Assembly (NCBI GenBank): GCA_900618795.1
Contig: UYJD01000001.1
Location: forward strand, 1,345,162-1,409,161
Reading direction: 5' to 3'
DNA length: 64,000 nucleotides
DNA from: Cyanodermella asteris
Taxonomy: Eukaryota > Ascomycota > Lecanoromycetes > Ostropales > Stictidaceae
Under the pieces are notes generated by a model that searched no databases, was not told where the DNA came from, and was given only the letters and a program-made list of their open reading frames with translations. The translations under genes and the position numbers were made by a program. Each line of letters opens with the position of its first letter. The first letter of the stretch is position 1. This document shows, piece by piece, positions 49,548-61,120 of the stretch.

Positions 49548-50311
49548 TGCGACGGTAGAGCGACGTAGGTATAGATCGCAGCTTTCTCAAAGACGTCGCG
49601 TTGACAGACAGAATCGTCAAGACTCCAATGCGCAATGTAGATTCCTTGCGCGCGCATAGGTAGCCGCCTTGGAATCGACGTTGGGTGGGCGTTTCGACGC
49701 GTGAATGACACGGGATGGAGTTGTGTCTCCGAGGACGCGCCGCACTGAGTTGCGGAGACGCTTGCTCGAGCATTCGTTCGCCAGCCAATGCTTTGGACTA
49801 CCTACGAAGTACCTATGAACACACATCTACGGCGTCGGCTTCGATACAAGCTTCACTTTCAACCAGTGCACGACCGCGATGACATGCCCTCACGAATCCG
49901 GCGCTGCCAGGATTGCTGGTAGACGTTGCACGCACAACACAAAGAACTGTCATGCTCACTGCCAGAGGCCCGATTACAGTGGTTGATACACCATAACAGT
50001 AACGTTTATCAATCAAAGGGCATCGAACATGTTAGTTGCTCAATTCTGGTTTGGTATGTCGCCTTGGAAAGCAGCTCAGCAGCCTCTTTGTCCTCATCCT
50101 ACCAAATGCAGTCGAATTTAGCGATGTACCTCTGCCAGAAAGGGTTCGCGAAAGAGCACAAAGAACAGGGTTTGCATCTGGACGTACATATTCCGTCAAT
50201 GCAGCAGTGTTTGAGTTCGTCGAAGTGTTTCCCTTTTCTGTTCACGACCTTCCTCCACTCGCTTGCCATTTTACCTGCAAAATTATAGATCCAACAGTTG
50301 AGCGCTCGACC
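49548..50311. promoter_or_regulatory. Divergent region between mif2 and the ubiquitin protease
   Basis: About 760 bp with both promoters. TACCTA motifs occur at 49799-49804 and 49810-49815. The protease frame is open from 50036 but without ATG until 50312. Confidence 0.5.
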
Positions 50312-52287
50312 ATGACCAGCATTCCATTTCTTGATAGTGCGGGTCTCGTCCCTGATGAAGCGGCTCCGGCGCACCGCCGGCCCAAGCAAGATGTCTTGTA
50401 CAAGATGCAAGGTCGCCTTGCCCAGGCGATTGAAGGCCTGCAGCGCGACTTTGATCAGGACGGACAAGGAGATATGATATCTATTGGGCTTCCGAACCCG
50501 AGTATCTACTGCTATCAGAACTCCATTCTGGTTACGATATTTCACTATCCGCCGTTTGCGAAGCTGATTTCCCAGCACCACCAAAACCACAAGATTCTTG
50601 GCGAAAAGCAGCTACACATTGATCCGTCTTGTGCATGGGTTTCCGGACACCGCTGCACGGAGTGCTGTAGGTTTCCAGTTTGCGTGGATGTCCATGTCGA
50701 GTCCGCTAATTGTGACAGGCAAAATCACGAATTGTGTGCTTTGCAGGTAGTGTTACAGCGTTCTCCGTCGAAGGTGGTGACTGACATCTGCAACAGACTC
50801 AGGCTGATCCAGGACGCATACTGGTCGACCGATGAGAAGTTCGATGCACGTATCTTCCGAGATTATCATGATGCATTATTCGCTCTGCTCGGAATGGCGA
50901 GCAGAGGTGACGACACGTACGCTGTGTACAATTTAGCGCCTTGGGCTGGCGGTCTTGGGCAATCAGGTGAGTGATACCATGGCCTTGCACCCTCGTGCAG
51001 ACATAACTATACAAGGGCTCATGATGATCTTGCGCTTCGCACGGATTGGTGCTCCAGGACTTGTTATAAGCTGACAATGCGCGTTGGCTAGATCCTGTGG
51101 AATTCTTCACGTGGCTCAAGGATACCCTTATCCACCAGACCCTCGCGACGATAGCATCGGAAATCTGGGAGTCGTTGTTTGGTCAGGTCACTTGGTTCTC
51201 GTGGGGCAATTGTCCAAATCATACGTGCTCAAAATACAGGCAGCGAGATCAGTACGATATGATGGACCTCGGATTCGGCATTCACATCAGCGAGGCCCAG
51301 AATTGGCTTCGAGACGAAAATCTCATGGACCTCATCGATAGACAACACACAATTCACCAATTCCCTGTTGATCATTGTCCAGACGACAATTGCAGGAGTC
51401 GACTTCGCCGCTATTCGACGGTCAAGCTTTCTTTGATCAAAGAGGTTCTGGATTTTCCCGATCTACTTCCAGTGGTCTTGTCGCATGGTATGACTCTGAA
51501 CGTGGATAGGGCTGACTGGGACGAAGAGGAAGAAGCAGCCGAGAAAGTCTGGGTGAAGGCACAGAACAAGTTGCGGAAGCAAGCAGGAGAAAAGGAGCGA
51601 GTCAAAGCGAGGAGTTCGAAGTCATTGCCCCGGAAGATAGAGACAATTCTCTCCATTCCCGAAGAGCTGGATTTGTCCTCCTGGTGGGCTGTCTCGCCTG
51701 AGACCAGCAAAGGCAGCTTCGACGGCATGGACACTGCCGCGGGCCTGGAGAAAGCAAAGTACACATTATTTGCAGTCGTTGCACACCAGGGTAAGACGCC
51801 CAAGATGGGACATTACAAGACGATTTTGAAGAATGCTGACGATCAGTGGGTCGAGCTTGACGACATGCGTGTCTCTGGCCCTTTCGAGACGGGAACTGGT
51901 GGCACTACAGGCGATGGCTTGCCGGCACATCTTGAGCAAAGATGGTCGGCAGGAGAATGGACGCCATATATGGTCTTTTATCGAAGGTCATGGCAAACAA
52001 AGGCCGAACTTGGCACGAGCCACACTACCGCCTCGAAACCGACGCCGGAAGAAGATCCTGTCCCCCCTACGAAGAGGCAAAATGCCAAGAACTCGCAAGT
52101 AGCCAAGGAAAGTGCTGCTCCTTTGACAAAGAACGGAAAACGGAAAAGAGGTGACGACGAAATCGAGCAGCAGACTGCAGCAGGTCAGCACCCCAGTCCG
52201 AAGAGGACGAGGAGTCATGCAAGGACTCAGGCCTCGGAGAATGATCAGCCTAGCAAGCCTAAGAAGAAGCGGGCGAAGATGAATTAG
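50312..52287 (+). CDS. Ubiquitin-specific protease (USP/UBP, peptidase C19)
   Basis: USPs cleave ubiquitin from target proteins. Exons 50312-50966 and 51092-52287 (125-nt intron) give 616 residues. The Cys box reads GLPNPSIYCYQNS with catalytic C67, and the His box reads MGHYKTIL with H459 and the following Asp-Asp of WVELDD, so the triad is present. Between them lie Cys pairs (CTECC, CPNHTC, CPDDNC) that may form a zinc-binding finger. The Cys box is unusual: the common GLxNLGNTCYMNS is replaced around the catalytic residue. A disordered Lys/Arg-rich tail (KRKRGDDE, PKKKRAKMN) fits nuclear localisation. I cannot match it to a named yeast UBP. Confidence 0.85.
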
Positions 52288-52670
52288 AATTTCGCTCGGC
52301 CAGACCTCGTCCTGGTTGTTTATAGACCTTCGAATACTAAGATTTCGCCTCAGTCATCGAGCAGAGCATGCAGATTGATACGTAATTTAATTAGGACACT
52401 GGCTGTGTAGGGATGCAACAAGGCCAGTGTGTTTCGTAAGCATACGGAGCTTTCTCGAGATACGGAACGGGTGTTTGCGACTCAGAGGCGAAAATATCAT
52501 GGCAGTCTTGCCAATGTGCTGAAGCTGTGATTGCTCTGAGGACATTTCGTGCCCAGTTCCAGGGCTCATTCTTTTTCTCCCAACGGCCGCAAGCTGCGCG
52601 CCTCATGTCCACCACCTGTGCGGTCATTGAGCATACATACCAATTCAACTGAATATTGCATTCGCAGAAA
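52288..52670. other. Intergenic, ubiquitin protease to trm9
   Basis: About 380 bp. It must hold the protease 3' UTR and the trm9 promoter. Nothing else seen. Confidence 0.5.
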
Positions 52671-53463
52671 ATGACCGCGAGCTCGGCCGATCGAGACAAA
52701 ACCCTCGACTACGAATCCACGCATGTCCACGAGGTCTACGAGCAGATCGCTTCTCATTTCTCATCTACACGATACAAGGTACGAGCATCGCCAGCCACAC
52801 AAGGCTATTGACTGATTTCCCAGCCATGGCCAGTCGTCGACCGTTTTCTACAAGAACTACCTAGCGGGTCCGTGGGGCTAGATGTTGGCTGCGGGAATGG
52901 CAAATACATGGGAGCACGGCGGGGAGTTTATATCGTCGGCTCTGACAGGTCGGTTTCTTCCAATGCCATCCTGTTGATATCCCCGCACGACAACTGATAT
53001 TCTAAGGTCATCGAACCTAACAAAAATAGCCCGGCAGCACCACCAACACGACGCCTTGGTCGCGGACGGCATAGACCTCCCCCACCCAGACGGACGGTTC
53101 GACTTTGCTATCTGCATCGCCGTGATACATCATTTCTCAACACGCCAACGTCGCGTCGCCGCCGTCCGAGCCGTATTGGGAACACTGACAGAGTCCGGAA
53201 GCTGCCTCTTTTTCGCCTGGGCCCTTGAGCAGAAGAATAGCCGGCGTGGCTGGGACGAGAGCAGCGACCAGGACGTCATGGTACCATGGGTCATGCATGG
53301 ACAGGCGAAGAGTGGAAATGGACCTCAAACATTCCAACGCTACTATCACCTATATAGGGCGGGAGAGTTGGAAGAAGACGTAACGGCCGCTGGTGGGGTT
53401 GTTACAGAGGCAGGCTTCGACCGGGATAACTGGTGGGCGATTGCAAAACGGCAATGTGCATAA
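52671..53463 (+). CDS. trm9: tRNA wobble-uridine methyltransferase Trm9
   Basis: Trm9 methylates the carboxymethyl group on wobble uridine (making mcm5U), together with Trm112. Exons 52671-52778, 52824-52948 and 53007-53463 give 229 residues; introns are 45 and 58 nt. The N-terminus HVHEVYEQIASHFSSTRYKPWP is characteristic of Trm9/ALKBH8-type enzymes. S-adenosylmethionine motif I is VGLDVGCGNGKYM, and SDRSSNL, DALVADGIDLPH and ICIAVIHHF follow in the expected order. It ends with WWAIAKRQ, the usual Trm9-like C-terminus. It is somewhat shorter than the 279-residue yeast enzyme, mostly in the loop before the last strands. Confidence 0.92.
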
Positions 53464-53781
53464 GTATACGAGGAGGTTTTGGCTTTGTCGACCCCAATGA
53501 GGCAAAAGATGTGAGACCAAAGCGTGGTTCCGGCCTTGTTTTCGAGATGCTTTCGCCCAGCAACAGCTAATTGCGGAGGCACGTGCAAGCTGTGCTTTCA
53601 TCGTCCCAGCCGCCGCTCGGAGTTTTCTCCACCAAAGCTTTGCCCGCCTCGCTCGAGTTCGCACGTCGTTGCACCTGCATGCTGTGAACCTAACTGTCTG
53701 TCCACCTTTGCTTGATTCGTGCGATTGCCTGAAAACACCTGGTTCCCATCGCTGCGCCACTTCTTACAGCAATCGAGGACA
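53464..53781. other. Intergenic, trm9 to VTC gene
   Basis: About 320 bp. The VTC frame is open from 53719 at a GTG, but the family start is the ATG at 53782. No separate gene. Confidence 0.5.
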
Positions 53782-56077
53782 ATGAAATTCAGCAAGACAT
53801 TGTCGAATTCCATATACGGGCCGTGGAAGGATAAATATGTCGACTATGACGGTTTAAAACGTCTCCTACGCGAGGCAAAGAGCGACAAGCCAGGAGCCGA
53901 CGACAAATGGACAGAAGATGACGAAGCTCGCTTCGCTGAAGAACTGCTCAATGTTCAATTGGAAAAGGTCAATGGGTTTCAGACCGAAAAGTACCAGGAC
54001 ATTAAAGCTCGCACTGCTCAGTGTGAGGCAAAGCTAGAGTCGCTGCATTTGAGTGATGATGCAGCAGAGGATGGCAAGGTTGCCGCTTTGAGTGCAGAGC
54101 ACGAGAAAGTCCTTCGCGACATCCTGCCCGAGCTCGACTCCGTCTCGAACGAGATCAGTCAGCTTGAACGTTTCAGTCGCATCAACTTTTCGGGCTTTCG
54201 CAAGATTGTCAAGAAGCATGATCGGAGACGGGGTACCGGCTATCGTCTGAAAGTGCTCTTGTCTGCCCGTCTGGCAAGCTTGCCCCTCAATACTGAAGAT
54301 TACTCTCCCCTACTTTTCCGCCTATCCGCCATGTACTCCTTCATCCGACGTCAGCTGCAGGACGAGCGAGTTGGTCAGAAGCCGAGTCTCGAGCCGCGCG
54401 CTGATGATGAGGAGTACGAGTCGATGACCTGTGAGTATTTTCCCGAGCTTCCTTCTGACGGTGCTGACGTTTGTAGTTTTTGTTCACCCAGACGATCTCG
54501 TCGAGGTCAAGACTCGCATTCTCCGTCATCTGCCTGTACTTGTGTACAACCCAAGCACTAATGCAATCGTCGAGGCCGCCCAGAACGATCCTAGCTTGAC
54601 ATCCATCTACTTTGACAACACAACATTCTCCCTTTACGCAGGCCGCCTCGCAAGACAAGCTGGAGCAACGTCATTACGTTTGAGATGGTTTGGAGCATTG
54701 GAGGACAGCCCAGAGGTGACACTGGAACGCAAGACCGTGGCGGAAGCTGAAGGGAGCCGAGAGCAGCGACTGCGTCTGAAGAGAAAGTATGTTGTGCCTT
54801 TTGTGAAAGTAGAGTATGGTATGGAAAAGACGATAGCGCGTCTTCGTGAGCGCGGCGACGAGCGTTCAACGGACGCCGACAAATTACAAGCCAAGGTCAA
54901 AGACATTCAACAATTCATATCGAGCAACAAGGTACAGCCGATGCTGAGGGCAAACTACAAGCGTACCGCATTTCAGGTTCCGGGCGATGACAGTATTCGT
55001 GTGTCGATTGACACTGATTTGAGGTTCACTCGGGAGACATTTGAAGGTCAGGAAAGCTCCGGTTCTGGCTCGTTACAGAACTTTCCAGCTGCAAGGCCAG
55101 CGTCGCCGAATTCGTCCGAATTTCCATGGGCTGTTCTCACAATAAAGCTACGCGACGAGCGCAAAAACCGCAGCTCGACGTGGGTACGCGACCTGACAAG
55201 CTCTCATCTTTTGAAGGAAGCTCCGAGATTCTCAAAGTTCGTTCATGGTGTCGCAGCACTGTATGAGGATGCTGTGATTGAGCTTCCCTTCTGGATGAGC
55301 TTGCTCGACACGGACATCCGTCAGGATCCTCAGGCTGCATTTGAGGAAGAGCAAAGCAGAGAAGAGCAAAGGCAAGAGGAGAATCTGGCGATTGGAAGCT
55401 ACGGAGGTACTCCCAGACGGAAGAGTAGCCTTCATCCTTTTAACCTACGACCGAAAGACGCCTCTCGGGACAATGCACAGCGAGTCGGTTATAGCATCTC
55501 TCCGAGCGCGGGGTTGATCAATGGTGGCAACGATGAGGTCGGTGAAGGGAGTCGAGAGCGTCCTGTGACGAACCGAAGTACATGGATGCCGTTTCGTGGT
55601 GTTTTGCCAGCACTCTCATCATCCAAGTACGGTCGATCAAAGCGAGCTGTCGTCGAGCTGCCACCAGGTGTTGAAGAGCCCAAGACATGGATCAAGGATG
55701 AAGGTCCGGTGAAGGTGGAGCCAAAAGTCTGGCTTGCCAATCAAAGGTAAGACTTTCATTCTAGAGTGTGAATTTTGCTAACTATCAGCAGGACCTTCAT
55801 CAAATGGCAGCATGTCAGTGTGTTGCTCGCGAGTCTTTCCCTTGCTCTGTACAATAGTGCTGGCAGGCACAATGATGTTGCTCGGGGGTTGGCTACTGCC
55901 TATACTCTAATTGCGGTCTTGATAGGGTTTTGGGGTTGGGGCGCTTATACCGTCAGGAGTAACATAATTCGGCAGCGAAGTGGGAGAGAGTTGGACAGCT
56001 TGTTTGGACCAGTTGTTGTTTGTGTTAGCCTGGGTGTCGCGTTGTGCTTTAATCTTGGCTTCAGTTTGGCTCAATGA
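53782..56077 (+). CDS. vtc2: Vacuolar transporter chaperone subunit (VTC2/3-like), SPX-VTC-DUF202
   Basis: The VTC complex makes polyphosphate and passes it into the vacuole; the SPX domain senses inositol pyrophosphates. Exons 53782-54430, 54477-55746 and 55792-56077 give 734 residues. The SPX domain (about 1-175) begins MKFSKTLSNSIYGPWKDKYVDY and holds the basic helix KIVKKHDRRRGTGY. The VTC tunnel domain follows, with YFDNTTFSLYAGRL, RLRWFG and LERKTV. A Ser/Arg-rich linker and three C-terminal helices (DUF202) end the protein. The N-terminus is closer to Vtc2/3 than to the catalytic Vtc4, so the regulatory type is preferred, not proven. The second intron ends in CAGCAG, two acceptors three bases apart; using the first adds one residue. 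Confidence 0.9.
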
Positions 56078-56221
56078 TGTATGATTGTGTGAGCAATGGA
56101 AGTATGAGAGTGTTCGGATGTCCAACTCACAGGCTTGTTGGTATACCCTATGTGCAAGGCTATGATGGAGCTGCTCAGCTGCGTGCCTTTACGAGAACGT
56201 GAAGCTTTCATTCCTTTTTGC

Positions 56222-57162
56222 CTACTTCCTTTGGTAGACCACCTTCATGACCTTGCCATCATTACCCAAAGCCATACCCGCCGTCCTCTCCTTCGCCGCA
56301 ATTGCGCCCTGCTCAGCCTCGTACTCCACGAACGCAATTCCGGAGCGACCAGGCACGGTACGCACTTCCCTGAAACCCTCGAACCGACCAAAGATGGCCG
56401 ACAGCGCCTCCACACCATAGTCATCTGGCAGGTTCTGCACGAACAAGATGTTGTTCGGTGGTAAGTACTCTTCCGGCACGACAGCACCAGCAGCTGGCCC
56501 TGTCGGCTTGAGACCCCTGCCCTGCTTGAGCGGTCTCGTCGCCAGATCCGCCGGGGCCTCGCGCTTCAGTTTGGCCTGCCGCTCCGCCTCCTCCTCGGCC
56601 TGTTTCCTCTCTGTACCAGATTGTCAGCCCAAAAAGAACTCGCAGCCCGAGCACAATCCTCCATCCGTCGAACCCACCTTTCTCGGCTAACCGCGCCTTC
56701 TTGTGCTCCTCAAACGCAGCGTTGTCACCGTTCTTCGCGACCACGGCATCGCTCTTCGTCTTGGCGTAGTCCAGTATCATCGGCTTGCCGAACAAGTCGA
56801 ATCCCTGAATCTCTTCAATCGCCTTCGTGGCGGCGTCGACATGGTCGTAGACGATGAAGGCCTGGCCTTTTCGTTTGAGGCTCTGCTTCGCGACGATCTG
56901 GAGGATGGTGCCGTAGTCTTCAAAGACTTCGCTGAGGGCTTCTTGAAGTTGGTCCGGCTTGATGCTTTCTTCCAGGTTCTTGACCTGGTGCAATGTCAGA
57001 ACGAGAAAGGGGCAGCATAGCGGCGGGGTTCAAGATGGTGGGCGTACGTAGACACTGGAGGGTGGTTAGTGGGTGAGCAAGAGGGGGGGGGAGCAGGGAG
57101 GGATTGTACGTCTCGTTCGGAGGCTGGGTCGGGCCTGTCGGCACGGGAGGTTGAGGCGCCAT
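56222..57162 (-). CDS. U1A/U2B''-type spliceosomal RRM protein
   Basis: This family binds U1 or U2 snRNA stem-loops. Exons 57162-57110, 57054-57048, 56984-56678 and 56610-56222 give 251 residues; introns are 55, 63 and 67 nt. Exon 2 is a 7-nt microexon which, joined to its neighbours, restores the RNP2-like sequence ETVYVKNLEESI of the first RRM. RRM1 continues to KRKGQAFIVYD (RNP1) and LFGKPMILDYAKTKSD. A charged helical linker follows, then RRM2 with ILFVQNLPDDYG and SGIAFVEYE. Two RRMs with this linker define the U1A/SNF/U2B'' group. One fungal protein may serve both snRNPs; I cannot tell U1A from U2B'' here. Both flanking introns of the microexon have consensus ends and branch sites. Confidence 0.9.
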
Positions 57163-57615
57163 CTGGTCACGGTTCACACGATTTTGGAGTATTGAAGGAG
57201 AGAAATGGTGGAGGTTGGAATGTGAGGCTTGATGCGGCGAAATGCGCCGGAGCTGGATTCCGGACGCTTTCATCCATTCCAGTCGTCTTCGAGGCGCTAT
57301 CGTGAAACCCACTTGTCCCATACCAATCAGCGCGGAAATCAATTATTCTCCCTCAATCATCATATGCAATCCTCATTGCAGCGTTTGCAAGCACCAAGTT
57401 GCTATCGTGGGCGCCGCAAGTGACGCGCACCAGAAGCCGCTCAGTCCTAGAGGTCAAATAACTTAGAGCCATTCAGTTGACATCGGAGCTCAATACATCT
57501 GGAACTGGGCCTGGAAATCGTGCAGTTCAACTCCCATCGTTGTGGGTGGATGTGTTGTGGAGCGACGAATGACTCAAACAGGCGGAGCGCAACGATGACC
57601 CTCGTATGAGCGCTA
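57163..57615. promoter_or_regulatory. Divergent promoter between U1A-like gene and CCA1
   Basis: About 450 bp with both promoters. No additional gene or repeat seen. Confidence 0.5.
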
Positions 57616-59340
57616 ATGTTCAAAACATTCATCGCACCTTCCCTCCGGCTCCGCTCAAACCCGGAGTGCTCGCTTTTCTGCTCTGATCGTGTTCGCTGCA
57701 TCTCAAGAAGGCAAAGAATCATGGCGATTAATAAGACGATCACCCTTGACGAACAAGAGGTGTCAGTCCGAGACTATCTCGTCGGCGCTGCAGAACTATA
57801 CGGAAAGCTCAATGGAGGCAAAATCCCAGTTTTACGTTTTGCGGGGGGATGGGTGCGTGACAAGCTTCTCGGTGGCGAGAGTAAAGACATCGACGTGGCC
57901 ATTGACTGCATGAGCGGCAAGGACTTTTATCACGCCCTTCAGGCATACGACACAATTCACAAGTCCGAGAATGCTGAGCAGAAGACTTTGGGTAAGCTTG
58001 GTGAGATCAAGAAGGATGCAGAGAAGTCCAAGCATCTCGAGACGGCGACGACGAAGCTGTTTGGCCTGGAACTGGACTTGGTGAACTTGAGGACGGAGAC
58101 ATACAATGAAGACAGCCGAAATCCTATCATGGAGATGGGTACACCGGAGGAAGATGCGCTCAGGAGAGACGCGACGATCAACGCCTTGTTCTACAACCTC
58201 AATACAAAAGAGGTAGAGGACCTGACATCTAGGGGCCTTAAGGATCTCGAAATGAAGATTATCCGCACACCGCTTGATCCCAACCAGACCTTTCAAGACG
58301 ATCCGCTGCGGATACTGCGGCTAATCAGGTTTGCCTGTCGATTTGGCTTCGAGATCGAGGCGGATGCTCTATACTGGATGACGGATAAATCCATACAAAA
58401 GACCTTGGAAAGGAAAATCAGCCGAGAACGGATCCTGGTTGAACTGGAGAAGACGCTGAGAGGACCAGCACCTGCGAGGGCGCTGAGAATTATTCTGGAT
58501 CAAGGGCTATACAACACAATCTTCACAATCCCGGACTACCCAGAGGGAACCGTGCCACAAATTGGCACTGAGCGGCTGAAGGAGAGTCTGCAATTCAGCG
58601 CTAATGACGAGTCAATATCACGCGCGCAGGCAGTGCTTGACCTCTTTTCTTTGACCGATGGTGAAGGTCAATGGCGAGGCTGGATATTGTGCGCCGTGCT
58701 TCCCTGGTTCGGAACGGAGATGCCAAAGGCCATAGTAAAGAAGGGAACACCAACGACCATGGCGGCAAGGGTGGCACGAGACAGCTTGAAGATTGACAAT
58801 AATACAATGAAGGTCATCAGCGCGGCGGAGGCAAATTACGGAGCAGCACAGGCAATGGCAGGGCGGCACAGCATACAAGAAGGGAAAGACAAGAACTCCG
58901 ACGACTCTAGAAAGCGTCAGTGTGTGGCTTTCGACAGAGTTAAGATCGGAATGGCAATTCGGAAATGGGGCGAGCCATGGCGATGCGTGGTAGCGACTGC
59001 AGCCATGCTGGAGCTGTCAGAATCAGACGCGGACACGAATGCGATCATGGCGAGCTACACCGAATTCATCCAAGCTGTCGAGAAAGAGAAGCTGCAAGAT
59101 ATGTGGAACCCAAAGGCTTTCAATCTTGTGCTTGATGGCAAGGAGATATTCGATATTGTTAAGAAGGATACGCCTGATGTCTCCAGAGGACCTTGGATGT
59201 CGCATGCGGTGGAGATTGTGGCGGAATATCAGCTTCGGGCGAACCAGGAAGCTTCGAAAGCGGGTGCTGCGGAAGCTTTGATAGATGCTATTGCTGATGG
59301 GACGCTTGATTTGAAATCGCAGACCCAAAGGAGGAGCTGA
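57616..59340 (+). CDS. cca1: CCA-adding tRNA nucleotidyltransferase
   Basis: The enzyme adds CCA to tRNA 3' ends without a template, in cytosol, nucleus and mitochondria. One exon, 574 residues. The catalytic domain has RFAGGWVRDKLLGG, the metal-binding D91/D93 in SKDIDVAID, RRDATINALFYN and the nucleotide-selecting segment near DPLRILRLIRFACRFGF. The first 35 residues (MFKTFIAPSLRLRS...) are basic and hydrophobic like a mitochondrial signal, and a second ATG at 57721 (MAINKTITLDEQ) would give the non-mitochondrial form, as known for yeast CCA1. Start choice is therefore likely to decide location. Secure. Confidence 0.95.
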   Translation: MFKTFIAPSLRLRSNPECSLFCSDRVRCISRRQRIMAINKTITLDEQEVSVRDYLVGAAELYGKLNGGKIPVLRFAGGWVRDKLLGGESKDIDVAIDCMSGKDFYHALQAYDTIHKSENAEQKTLGKLGEIKKDAEKSKHLETATTKLFGLELDLVNLRTETYNEDSRNPIMEMGTPEEDALRRDATINALFYNLNTKEVEDLTSRGLKDLEMKIIRTPLDPNQTFQDDPLRILRLIRFACRFGFEIEADALYWMTDKSIQKTLERKISRERILVELEKTLRGPAPARALRIILDQGLYNTIFTIPDYPEGTVPQIGTERLKESLQFSANDESISRAQAVLDLFSLTDGEGQWRGWILCAVLPWFGTEMPKAIVKKGTPTTMAARVARDSLKIDNNTMKVISAAEANYGAAQAMAGRHSIQEGKDKNSDDSRKRQCVAFDRVKIGMAIRKWGEPWRCVVATAAMLELSESDADTNAIMASYTEFIQAVEKEKLQDMWNPKAFNLVLDGKEIFDIVKKDTPDVSRGPWMSHAVEIVAEYQLRANQEASKAGAAEALIDAIADGTLDLKSQTQRRS

Positions 59341-59741
59341 GAGGTCGAGGATACTTCTGTAAGATATTATTGAGGGTTCGGGGTTCTATCACAAAGGAAC
59401 CTTGAATGAGTATGATGCGAACGTCAAAGTAAGCCTTTTGAAGTAGCCACGGCTCGGCTCCTGCAACTGAACCTTCGCCTTCGGCCTATTCTAGGTACGC
59501 CATCTAGGAAGTGAATGCAGAACATCAAGTCTGCACGTAGCCGTGCCCCGAGCAAATTTCGTCAATGTTTGCTTCAAGCCCAATGTTTGTCGCGTCAGAC
59601 TGAGACGCCTTCCTGTTCATTTTCGAGGCTTCTCACTTCGGCAAAACCACCACAACCACCATTCCACAAATTGACCTTTCTTGCGGCGCAAATGCAGCCA
59701 ACCTCGACTCCCAAACCCAAGCCCACGAATCACAACCAGCC
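59341..59741. other. Intergenic, CCA1 to tti2
   Basis: About 400 bp holding the CCA1 3' UTR and tti2 promoter. The final 100 bp are C/A-rich. Nothing else seen. Confidence 0.5.
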
Positions 59742-61120
59742 ATGTCCCTAAAATCGACCTTCATCGGCTTCCTCGCCCACCACTCCAACCTTCCCGAATC
59801 CCACTTCGCAACCTCAAAGTGGCACCCAGCAGCCATAAAGGCCGCCCTCGACCGGCTGGCCAACACCCTCGAAACCCAAGTCGACCCTCCGACCCCCGAC
59901 CCCTCGTCCTCGACGCCCGCGGCCCCAGTCACGCAGCCGACACCCAGGCAAAATTTGATACGACCGCTGCTGTTCGAGATTGTCCGGCCCGCTTTCAGCA
60001 AGACTGGCACCAACAAGGCCGTGACCGCCGAAGGCCGAAAGGCCGCGGCGTCCTGGCAGCCGGTCGTGCCGTATGACAGCGAAGCGATCGAGAAGGGGAA
60101 GACGTGGAGGGGCGGGGATGCGTGGGCGGTGGACGTTTTTGAATGGTGCCTTGGAGCTTTAGAGGTGCGTTTTTGACCCCTTTCCAGAGATCCGAGAAAC
60201 GGCAATCCGGCCTGACCTGCCGGTCATTGCCAAGTTTATGGAGATGATTACAATACTGATCAAGAAATGATTAGGAAATCGTGGTGGATCAGAATTGGGC
60301 GATGCTCGTCCCACCCATCCTAGCACATATTGATGACGACAAGAACGCGAGTCGGGTCCGCGGATGCGCTCAGCTGAGAAGACTACTCGAAGTCACGCCT
60401 ACAAAGTTCCTGACGCGGACGGGGATGGACGATGTTTTTGAGCAAGCGCTACTACCCTATTTGACACACATCCCACCTGCATTCACAGATGCAGAGTCCG
60501 TTGAGCTGCTCTCCGCCGTCTACCCGACCCTCCTCCAACTCGTGCAAGCCCGCTTCCCAAAGAGACTGGGCGAGCCTCGGACCAGCCAGATGATCGAAGG
60601 ACGGCAGAAGTCGCTTGACAGGATCCTTCGCAAGGGCATCTTTACCGGTCTGACACAACTGACGGATAATGTTGGGGTGAGTAGCTTGTTGCTCCAGGAA
60701 CTCGGCCCGCTACTTAAGGAACTGGGGATCTTCTCGGTCAAGCACCTCAAAACTATGGTTCCGCTTGTTTCGGAACGGCTCACCAATCCGTTCGCGACGG
60801 CGGCGCCGGAGCTGATGAGGGATGCTGCGCGGGCTCTATTGGCGATTCTGCTGAATGCGTGGCCCAGGGTTCCGCATTGGTGCTTGCAGATCATGGAGGC
60901 AATCTGCATGGCTTTCGTACGGATCGAGACTGACAAGTCGACGAAGGAGGAGGACGTGCGGGTCGCACTGAGTGGTGTGCAGACCGAATTGGCGAAGGAG
61001 CTGGAGGCGCTGAAGGCGATCATGAAGAAGAATGATGTGGATGATGGGTTCGCCAAGTGTACCAAGATTCTGGAGAGCGATGAGGATCTTGAGCCGCTGC
61101 TGGAGATCTGGACAGAATGA
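59742..61120 (+). CDS. tti2: Tti2, subunit of the TTT (Tel2-Tti1-Tti2) complex
   Basis: TTT is an Hsp90 co-chaperone that stabilises PI3K-like kinases such as TOR, ATM and ATR. Exons 59742-60164 and 60275-61120 (110-nt intron) give 422 residues. The whole protein is helical and HEAT-like. Visible family segments are NWAMLVPPILAHIDD, RVRGCAQLRRLL, LPYLTHIPPAFTD and SERLTNPFATAAPELM. The fit to the Tti2 family rests on these and on overall length. Its stop codon lies only 49 bp from the stop of the convergent fig4. Confidence 0.85.
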
